Shown one piece after another: positions 58,195-64,000 of a DNA stretch of 64,000 nt; position 1 is the first letter of the stretch; each line of letters starts with the position of its first letter. The DNA lies in the NCBI RefSeq assembly GCF_012927045.1, contig NZ_JABBFW010000018.1:41562-105561 (forward strand), read 5' to 3'. The notes under the pieces were generated by a model. The model made no database searches. It saw only the letters and a list, made by a program, of their open reading frames with translations, and was not told the origin of the DNA. The position numbers and the translations under genes were made by a program. The DNA comes from Azohydromonas caseinilytica. GTDB lineage: Bacteria > Pseudomonadota > Gammaproteobacteria > Burkholderiales > Burkholderiaceae_C.

Positions 58195-58851
58195 ATGAAA
58201 CGTTTCCTCGTCCGCACCCGCCGCCACCCCTCCGCCATATTGCTGATCGTGCAGATATTGGGTGTGCTGCTCGGCCCTTTCATCGAAAATACCCGCTACA
58301 GCCACGCCATTTTCAACATATTCGGCATCTTCGTGCTGATCGTGACCACCAACATGGTGCGGCGCACGCCGGGCTGGACGGGAGTCAGCATTCTCATCGC
58401 CTTTCCGGTAATCGTACTCTCGATATTGCAGATGACCGGGGACATGCCGCATCTGCTGCCCTGGTCCTCGGGGTTGGAAGCCATTTTCTATTTCTACGCC
58501 GCCGGCAGCCTGATCGCCTACATGATGGAGGATTACCGCACCACCACGGACGAGCTGTATGCGGCGGCGGCCACATTCACTTTGTTCGTCTGGGCCTTCA
58601 CGCACCTGTTCGTGCTGGCGCAGGCGCTGCAGCCGGGCGCCTTTTCCACCGATCCGGCTGCGGTGCCCAAGACCTGGTCCGAATTGAACCACCTGAGTTT
58701 CGCGCTGCTGTCCAGCACCGGCATGGGCAACGTGGTGGCGGTATCGGCCCATGCGCGGGCCATTGCCAGCGTCGAGATGATGACGGGGCTGATGTATTTG
58801 GCCACCGTGGTGGCGCGGCTGATCGGGTTCACGATCCAGCCGCGGAAATAG
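58195..58851 (+). CDS. Ion-channel-like membrane protein with a variant selectivity filter
   Basis: 218 aa, ATG at 58195 after GAGGAG. Several membrane spans (about six by eye), the last two forming an Ion_trans_2-like pore. The pore helix and filter read SFALLSSTGMGNVVAVSAHA at residues 168-187. Canonical K+ channels have T-(V/L/T)-G-(Y/F)-G-D; here the filter is STGMGN (174-179). The following helix ends IASVEMMTGLMYLATVVARL. I infer a channel of altered or unknown selectivity. It is the third gene after the toxin-antitoxin pair, on the same strand. Confidence 0.65.
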   Translation: MKRFLVRTRRHPSAILLIVQILGVLLGPFIENTRYSHAIFNIFGIFVLIVTTNMVRRTPGWTGVSILIAFPVIVLSILQMTGDMPHLLPWSSGLEAIFYFYAAGSLIAYMMEDYRTTTDELYAAAATFTLFVWAFTHLFVLAQALQPGAFSTDPAAVPKTWSELNHLSFALLSSTGMGNVVAVSAHARAIASVEMMTGLMYLATVVARLIGFTIQPRK

Positions 58852-58919
58852 GCGTCACATGAAAAACGCCCGGAACGGCCTGAGCCACCCGGGCCATTCT
58901 CATTCCGCCATGGCCGCGC

Positions 58920-59612
58920 TCAGGCTCGGCGGCCGTTCTTGGCGCGCCTGCGCACGGCCGGTGCCGCCACCGCAACCAACCCCAGCAGGGCCAGCGAGGC
59001 GCTGGACGGCTCCGGCACGGCCGATCCCGTGGTCGAAATCACGGCCTTGAAAGTCGTGTAATCCCAGTCGTCCGAGCCGTTGGGGCTGATGATGAAATCA
59101 ATGAAGTCGCCCTTGGCCAGCGTCAGCGTGTAGTCGAGCCAGAGCCCCGAAACACCCTCGGCCCGCGCATCGAGCACTGCCAGGGTGCTCTGGTTATTGA
59201 CCGTGATATAGCCGACCATGCTGCCGAAATCGTACATATTGTAGATTTGCGTGCTGATGGTCACCTCGCCTTCATAGTCTGACACCCAGCGGCGCGTGGT
59301 CCAGTATTCCGAACCGGTACGCCCACCGACGTTGGGCTTGGACGCCATTTGCGGATGGCCGCCCCAGGCCGTCAGGAAGGCCTTGAAATACTGGTTGTTC
59401 ACGAACCAGGCAGAATCCTGGCCATTTTCCTGGTAATAGCTCATCAGCTGCATGCCCGGGCGGCCCAGCTCATAATATCCATAATACCAGCCATCCTGAC
59501 CCTGGACACCGGAAAACTCGGCCTCCGAATTGGCGATGACGGCGGCCTGCGCAAACAGGGGTACCAGCGCGGCGCAGAACGCCAGGATCTTGCGGGAAAA
59601 CATTTTCAGCAT
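58920..59612 (-). CDS. PEP-CTERM sorting-domain protein
   Basis: 230 aa. Signal peptide (residues 1-23, ILAFCAALVPLFAQA), a beta-rich Trp/Tyr/Gly-rich middle (DGWYYGYYELGRPGMQLMSY), and the C-terminal anchor VPEPSSASLALLGLVAVAAP then AVRRRAK. This is the PEP-CTERM tripartite signal cleaved by exosortase in EPS-producing bacteria. No exosortase (XrtA/EpsH) is in the window, so it must act from elsewhere. Role of the mature protein unknown. Confidence 0.9.
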   Translation of the reverse strand: MLKMFSRKILAFCAALVPLFAQAAVIANSEAEFSGVQGQDGWYYGYYELGRPGMQLMSYYQENGQDSAWFVNNQYFKAFLTAWGGHPQMASKPNVGGRTGSEYWTTRRWVSDYEGEVTISTQIYNMYDFGSMVGYITVNNQSTLAVLDARAEGVSGLWLDYTLTLAKGDFIDFIISPNGSDDWDYTTFKAVISTTGSAVPEPSSASLALLGLVAVAAPAVRRRAKNGRRA

Positions 59613-59838
59613 GACAACTCCAGAGAAACAGACACCGGACCATGGGGTGCGATGAACCGGGCAACCTTTCAGGCCACCGCCTACTCGCTCAAACCGCAGC
59701 GATGCCGGTGATTCTGGAATGGAAACGCAGCCGCAATTTATTTGTAAATCAACTCAAAATGCCGCAATTGATGAAATCATAAATACTGAAGATGCATTAT
59801 TTTCAGGCGCGCTCGCACGCGCAATCGGCATCGGAACG

Positions 59839-59877
59839 AAAAAGCCCGGCACGGCTGGAGCCGTCCGGGCTGTTTTT
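59839..59877. terminator. Hairpin with flanking A and T tracts
   Basis: Stem AGCCCGGCACGGCT with GCCGTCCGGGCT, GGA loop, AAAAA on the left and GTTTTTG on the right. A symmetric intrinsic terminator, but no annotated gene ends near it on the plus strand, and it is far from neighbours on the minus strand. It may be the remains of a lost gene. Confidence 0.5.
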
Positions 59878-59975
59878 GAATCACTGCTGATGCAGATCAA
59901 CTTGCGGGGAGCGCACGACTGTTGCTGCGCGAGTCCACCGGGTCTCATTCCGATTCCACTTTGATCGTGAAATGA

Positions 59976-60072
59976 CCCGTTCGTACTGAGGTATCGAAGT
60001 ACGAATCCGACAGGCGGCGATGGCGGCACCACGGTAGGGGCCATCATCCTTCGATACCTCAGGACGAACGGG
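59976..60072. repeat. Long inverted repeat (REP/MITE-like)
   Basis: Two 24-nt arms (59976-59999 and 60049-60072) are complementary with 23 of 24 matches, around a 49-nt loop. Each arm begins CCCGTTCGT with CTGAGGTATCGAAG at the inner side. The arm shares CCGTTCG...CTGAG...TCGAAG with the REP at 50574. It lies between the hairpin and a minus-strand gene end. Confidence 0.65.
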
Positions 60073-60101
60073 ATTACTTCACTCAGAAGCCAGAAGCCGA
60101 A

Positions 60102-60398
60102 TCAGAGCGTGACGCTGCGCAAGGGCGCGGCGCTCGACCCCTGGTCCGCCATGAGTTGGCGCAGCGCCTTGCGGCTGCGCGCTTCCAGGTGCCGGAGGTG
60201 GATGGTTTTTGCGGAAGGCTGCGCCTTCGTGGCAACGACGTGGTCGAAAGCCTGCTGCGCGGCTTCCAGGCCGGTGAATATCTGCAGTTCCAGGCTCGTG
60301 CCCGAAGCGTCCTGGATGTCCACGACATACCAATCCTTGAGCGGGCGCGCGAACAGGAAGAACGCGCCGCCCAGGATCAGGACCAGCAGGATTTCCAC
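60102..60398 (-). CDS. Small membrane-anchored protein
   Basis: 98 aa. One N-terminal membrane span (EILLVLILGGAFFLFARPL), then a soluble basic part with WYVVDIQDASGTSLELQIFT and helical LEARSRKALRQLMADQGSSA. No family recognised. It lies 55 bp downstream of the P-loop gene on the same strand, so they are probably one operon. Confidence 0.55.
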   Translation of the reverse strand: MEILLVLILGGAFFLFARPLKDWYVVDIQDASGTSLELQIFTGLEAAQQAFDHVVATKAQPSAKTIHLRHLEARSRKALRQLMADQGSSAAPLRSVTL

Positions 60399-60453
60399 GA
60401 ATACTCCAGAAGGCTTGGGCCAAGCCTTGGCCGGCCCAAAGCTCAGGCTGAAA

Positions 60454-61029
60454 TCAGGCCGTGGTGTGGGTGAAACCCAGGGTGCGCAGCGCCATGTCCA
60501 CGCTCACGCCGGCAAAGCGCCCGTCCTGTCCGATCACGTCGAGGAACGGCACCTCGTATTCCAGGCATTCCTTGCGCAGCGACTTGCTGTATTCGACCCA
60601 ACGGTTCACGCGCTCCAGCAGGTCGGCGTCTTCCATGTTGTTGGTGTAGCACTCGGCGGTCTTGCCGTAGGCGCGCAGCTGGCTGAGGCGCATTTCCGGG
60701 TCGATGCCGGGAAAGCCCAGGAAGAATGCCTTGCAGGACAGACCGAATTTCTGGATATCGCGTGGCCGGATGAAATGGCCGTCCACCACGTAATTCATGC
60801 TGCTGTTCTTGCCCAGGTAGAAGAACAGCTTTTCCAGCACCGGCAGGAAGGCGTCGCACAGCTCGTCGTAGCTCTTGCCCTGGCCGCCGAGGGCGATTTC
60901 GGGGAAGCAGTCGCGCAGGGTGAGAACCAGGCTGTCGCTGGACAGGTACGAGAAGCCGAGGCGCTTGGCGAGGGATTCGGCCACTTGCGTCTTGCCGCTT
61001 CTCATGGCGCCACCGATGAGGATGTTCAT
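60454..61029 (-). CDS. Small P-loop kinase-like protein
   Basis: 191 aa, ATG at 61029 chosen because the P-loop starts there; the frame is open 82 codons upstream without pattern. P-loop at residues 6-14 (GGAMRSGKT), then GFSYLSSDSLVLTLRDCFPE and NYVVDGHFIRPRDIQKF. The size and P-loop at the N-terminus resemble shikimate-, adenylate- or zeta-toxin-like kinases, but I cannot name a family. It is coupled to the small membrane protein gene. Function unknown. Confidence 0.6.
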   Translation of the reverse strand: MNILIGGAMRSGKTQVAESLAKRLGFSYLSSDSLVLTLRDCFPEIALGGQGKSYDELCDAFLPVLEKLFFYLGKNSSMNYVVDGHFIRPRDIQKFGLSCKAFFLGFPGIDPEMRLSQLRAYGKTAECYTNNMEDADLLERVNRWVEYSKSLRKECLEYEVPFLDVIGQDGRFAGVSVDMALRTLGFTHTTA

Positions 61030-61300
61030 GCGTGCGAACCTGAAGTTGTTGTGATCGGATTGCTGGGCCTCGCCGCAAACCGGGGCCGGCGGCCGGTCAG
61101 CCGGATGACGAGGCAATCCTCCTATTTCGGCCAAACACACGGCGCATTGAGGGCTTGCCCTCGATGGGCGTGAATAGTTCACGAACCGGCCAAGACGCGA
61201 TGCGCTGAATTGATCAATGTCTGGTCGCAACACCCGGCAAGCCGGCGGCCCTGGATTGAAAGCGCCGAAATTCACTCATCGCGCGCCACCGGCGCCACGC

Positions 61301-61729
61301 TTACCTTTTCCATTCACAACCGTCGTTCCACTGCGCGGCCAAGTCCTGCACGAACACCATTTCCTTGCCGTTGCGATGGTTCTTGTATTGAAACCTGTAG
61401 ATGTTGGCGCCCTGGGTGACGACGCGGTACTCGCCGGTGATTTTGCCTTCCATCACCTCCAGCCATATCGAGGTCATTTCCCAGGGCCGGCCTTCGGGCT
61501 TCTGTGTAGCCTCTTCGGACTTCTGCACCAGCGGGATCGGTTTACTACCTCCGTGGTATTTGACGTAGGCGGTGGTCCAGCCGGTTTCTGGCTCGGAGAA
61601 GACACGCCATTCCAGGTGAATATTTTGTTTGTCACCGCCAATGAGGCAGCGGAAGTCTACGGCGAGGGGTTCGCGGGCTTGGGTGGTGAAGGCGACAAAG
61701 AAAATAGCAACAAGAAACAGGAAGCGCAT
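61301..61729 (-). CDS. Secreted hypothetical protein
   Basis: 142 aa, ATG at 61729. The signal peptide MRFLFLVAIFFVAFTTQAREP is clear. The mature part has two Cys (FRCLIGG and DGCEWKR), and Trp/Tyr-rich strands (WRVFSEPETGWTTAYVKY, GRPWEMTSIWLEVMEG). Probably a small periplasmic or exported domain with one disulfide. No family recognised. Confidence 0.6.
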   Translation of the reverse strand: MRFLFLVAIFFVAFTTQAREPLAVDFRCLIGGDKQNIHLEWRVFSEPETGWTTAYVKYHGGSKPIPLVQKSEEATQKPEGRPWEMTSIWLEVMEGKITGEYRVVTQGANIYRFQYKNHRNGKEMVFVQDLAAQWNDGCEWKR

Positions 61730-61939
61730 GTGAAACAGCTGACCCAGGCAATACCAACCGGTAGATTGGCAGGCCCATTTGAAAAGCAAACTCAGAGATT
61801 CGTCAGGGTTGGCAGTCCCCGTTGTTCGCTCTTGCCCGCGAGAGGTTCCATGCCTAGGAGATGGGGCCGATCCATCCACAGCCGCTGAGCCATGATGTCT
61901 TCATCGCGACTTTTCGCACCCAATCTCCTTGGTGGAGCA

Positions 61940-63547
61940 TCACCTCCTCCGATGATCCCCAATCAGCACCGTAGGAAAACTCACCGGCAGCGAATACGGA
62001 TAATCCCGCGAGAAATGCAGCCCGCGTGACTCATGCCGTTTCAGCGCCGAGCGCACGATCAGCTCGGCACATTCCACGAGATTGCGCAATTCCAGCAAAT
62101 CGCGCGAGACGCGGAAATGCGCGTAGTACTCGTCGATTTCCGAGCGCAGCAGGTGGATGCGGTGCAGCGCGCGCTCCAGGCGTTTGTTGGTGCGCACGAT
62201 GCCCACGTAATTCCACATCACCAGCCGCAGTTCATCCCAGTTGTGGCTGATCACGACCTGCTCGTCGGCGTTTTCCACCTGGCTCTCGTCCCAGGCCGGC
62301 AGCGCCGGCAGGAATTCCGGCGCCTCGGTCTGGATGCGCTCGGCGCAGGTGCGGCCCACCACCACGCACTCCAGCAGCGAGTTGCTGGCCAGCCGGTTGG
62401 CGCCGTGCAGGCCCGTGTAGGTGGTTTCGCCCACGGCGAACAGGCCGGGGATGTCGGTGCGGCCGTCCAGGTCCGTCACCACGCCGCCGCAGGTGTAGTG
62501 CGCCGCCGGCACCACGGGGATGGGCTGCGTCGTGATGTCGATGCCCAGCTTCAGCAGCCGCGCGTAGATGGTCGGGAAATGCTCGCGCAGGAAGTCCGCG
62601 CCCAGGTGCGTCGCGTCCAGCCACACGTGGTCCAGGCCGTGCTTCTTCATCTCGAAGTCGATGGCGCGCGCCACCACGTCGCGCGGCGCCAGCTCCAGGC
62701 GCGGGTCGTGCGCGGTCATGAAGCGCGTGCCGTCGGGCAGTTTCAAATGCCCGCCCTCCCCGCGCAGCGCCTCCGTGATCAGGAAGGTGCGGTCGTTGGG
62801 GTGGTACAGGCAGGTCGGGTGGAACTGGATGAACTCCATGTTCCCCACCCGGCAGCCCGCGCGCCAAGCCATGGCGATGCCGTCACCGGTGGCCGTCTCG
62901 GGGTTGCTGGTGTAGCGGTAGACCTTGCCCACGCCGCCGGTGGCCAGCACCACCGCCGAGGCCGGCAGCGTCTCCACATGCTGGTTATCGATGTCCAGGG
63001 CGTAGATGCCGTAGCAGCGTGTGGGCTCGTCGCGCCTGAGGTGGCGCGAGGTGATCAGGTCCAGCGCCATCCAGCGCTCGCGCAGCGTGATGTGCGGGTG
63101 CGCGCGCACCTTCGCCAGCAGCGCGTCGTGGATGGCCTGCCCGGTGGCGTCAGCCGCGTGCGCGATGCGCCGCACCGCGTGGCCGCCCTCGCGCGTGAGG
63201 TGCAGGCCCAGCGGGCCTTCGGGGTCGGGCGAGAAGGGCACGCCCTGCTCCACCAGCCATTCGACGGCGCGGGCGCTGTTCTCGGCGATGAAGCGCGCGG
63301 TGTGCTCGTCCACCAGCCCGGCGCCCGCCTCCTGCGTGTCGTGCACGTGGCTCTCGATGCTGTCGTCCTTGCCCAGCACGCCCACGATGCCGCCCTGCGC
63401 CCAGGCGGTCGCGGCTTCGTGCAGCTCGCGCTTGGCCAGCACGACCACGGGCCGCGTGTCGGCCACGTGCAGGGCCACCGCCAGGCCGGCCAGCCCGGCC
63501 CCCACGATGACGACAGGAGCGGACTGGGCATCGAAAGAGGTGTTCAT
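61940..63547 (-). CDS. nadB: L-aspartate oxidase NadB
   Basis: FAD enzyme that oxidises L-aspartate to iminoaspartate for NadA. 535 aa from the ATG at 63547 (MNTSFDAQS). FAD-binding VVIVGAGLAGLAVALHVADT at the N-terminus, then AATAWAQGGIVGVLG, FHPTCLYHPNDRTFLITEAL, HYTCGGVVTDLDGRTDIPGL and HGANRLASNSLLECVVVG, all NadB signatures. A second in-frame ATG 7 codons upstream (63568) is less likely. Confidence 0.95.
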   Translation of the reverse strand: MNTSFDAQSAPVVIVGAGLAGLAVALHVADTRPVVVLAKRELHEAATAWAQGGIVGVLGKDDSIESHVHDTQEAGAGLVDEHTARFIAENSARAVEWLVEQGVPFSPDPEGPLGLHLTREGGHAVRRIAHAADATGQAIHDALLAKVRAHPHITLRERWMALDLITSRHLRRDEPTRCYGIYALDIDNQHVETLPASAVVLATGGVGKVYRYTSNPETATGDGIAMAWRAGCRVGNMEFIQFHPTCLYHPNDRTFLITEALRGEGGHLKLPDGTRFMTAHDPRLELAPRDVVARAIDFEMKKHGLDHVWLDATHLGADFLREHFPTIYARLLKLGIDITTQPIPVVPAAHYTCGGVVTDLDGRTDIPGLFAVGETTYTGLHGANRLASNSLLECVVVGRTCAERIQTEAPEFLPALPAWDESQVENADEQVVISHNWDELRLVMWNYVGIVRTNKRLERALHRIHLLRSEIDEYYAHFRVSRDLLELRNLVECAELIVRSALKRHESRGLHFSRDYPYSLPVSFPTVLIGDHRRR

Positions 63548-63957
63548 CACGCGAAGCGGGTATTGCAAAGAGGGTCAATTCTCGCACCCCGTCAACGCGC
63601 GTCCGTTAGCACAAGCCGCAGCATCCGGCCCGTGCAGATGCAACGGCGGGCGGGGGCTTGCGGTGATCGCTTGTGACAGGAAACCAATGCCGCCCGGAAG
63701 CTGCCACGCACCGCCTTCTACTTCGTCATGCCCGCGCAGGCGGGGACCCAGGCGGCCCCACATCGGAACGCGAGAGACAGCGTAGGCACCACGCCTCCAC
63801 TCCCTCGGGGCGCCGCTCAGTCAGCTGGCGGCTGCTTGGGGGCCGCCTGGATTCCCGCCTGCGCGGGAATGACCCTAAATCCGGCAGTTACTACCCCGTG
63901 AGACGGCCAGCGGGCCAATGCTGACAAGCACTTGAGCCGATCCTGCAGACTCACCCG
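63548..63957. other. Intergenic region with repeat pair
   Basis: About 410 bp between nadB and a possible next gene. It contains the inverted repeat pair at 63725-63873 and otherwise nothing I can support. Confidence 0.5.
63725..63873. repeat. Inverted pair of REP-like units
   Basis: Two 35-nt units (63725-63759 and 63839-63873) in inverse orientation, differing at about 3 positions. Core CCCGCGCAGGCGGG with flanks GTCAT and CCAGGCGGCCCC. The single unit with CCCGCGCAGGCGGGAATCCAG is a widespread REP in Comamonadaceae, as I recall. The arms could pair into a long hairpin. Confidence 0.65.
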
Positions 63958-64000
63958 ATGGGTGAAGCAAGACGCAAGCGGGCCCTGGCCCTGGGAGACG
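63958..64000 (+). CDS. Possible start of a small protein, cut by the window edge
   Basis: An ATG at 63958 starts a frame MGEARRKRALALGD open to the edge. Basic starts like this are common in small unnamed Burkholderiales proteins. Only 14 residues are seen. Confidence 0.3.
   Translation, partial: MGEARRKRALALGD

Larger units (their letters stand above)
59613..60101. other. Intergenic region with terminator and inverted repeat
   Basis: About 490 bp, AT-richer in 59730-59830, with no supportable gene. It contains the PEP-CTERM promoter region, a hairpin at 59839-59877 and an inverted-repeat element at 59976-60072. Confidence 0.5.

Overview
The window looks like chromosome from a high-GC betaproteobacterium of the order Burkholderiales, probably the Comamonadaceae / Rubrivivax-Caldimonas side. 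This is an inference from gene order and family resemblance, not from a search. The supports are the rimP-nusA-infB-rbfA-truB-typA series, the second infA beside cold-shock genes, the pepA/lptFG divergent pair with holC, the nadA/nadB pair and very GC-rich codon use.

Layout. 1-1263: a cardiolipin synthase running off the left edge, then dusA. 2695-4877: a decayed pair of surface-polysaccharide-type genes, a beta-helix pectate-lyase-like pseudogene with two in-frame stops and a truncated SGNH hydrolase. 4933-14618: a DMT exporter, then the housekeeping translation/transcription series on the minus strand (typA, truB, rbfA, infB, nusA, rimP). 14853-18009: fabI and a convergent basic amino-acid decarboxylase. 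18404-21720: tRNA-Ser(GGA) followed by a wrecked tyrosine integrase and a run of gene fragments (GST, PAS, CBS, GH1), with one small Rmf-like ORF that looks whole. 21866-27762: a two-way signalling locus with two PAS histidine kinases on the minus strand and a MEDS-domain protein overlapping a hybrid histidine kinase on the plus strand. 28136-29641: an RNA-chaperone cluster (small protein, infA, two cspA copies, a Cys-rich small protein). 29782-33746: unknown genes and a frameshifted trypsin-like protease. 34067-36724: a histidine kinase whose 5' end is cut off by fused IS701-like and IS4-like transposase remnants, followed by a gene-poor stretch to 37450.

37451-48613 is mostly conserved: a branched-chain amino-acid binding protein, holC, pepA, then lptF-lptG-cbiX-cysB as one overlapping transcription unit, an aminotransferase, a FimV-like protein and a GST. 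48727-52779: tRNA-Arg(TCT), an MFS exporter, soxZ/soxY without other sox genes, tRNA-Pro(TGG), rraA and a glutamine-rich low-complexity protein. 53036-57295: a TPP-dependent enzyme overlapping an MFS transporter, and nadA. 57438-61729: an accessory block between nadA and nadB (Phd/PIN toxin-antitoxin, an ion channel with an unusual filter, a PEP-CTERM protein, a small P-loop protein with a membrane partner, a secreted protein). 61940-63547: nadB. REP-like inverted repeats lie at about 50.6, 60.0 and 63.8 kb.

How genes work together: LptF and LptG are the permease pair for LPS export. CbiX (siroheme) and CysB (sulfur regulation) share their transcript. NadA and NadB catalyse consecutive steps of quinolinate synthesis. 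NusA, IF-2, RbfA, RimP, TruB and BipA serve transcription, ribosome maturation and translation. I saw no CRISPR array, complete phage or recognised complete defence system. The most unusual material is the MEDS/kinase locus, the variant ion channel, the P-loop/membrane pair, the Q-rich protein and the orphan SoxYZ.
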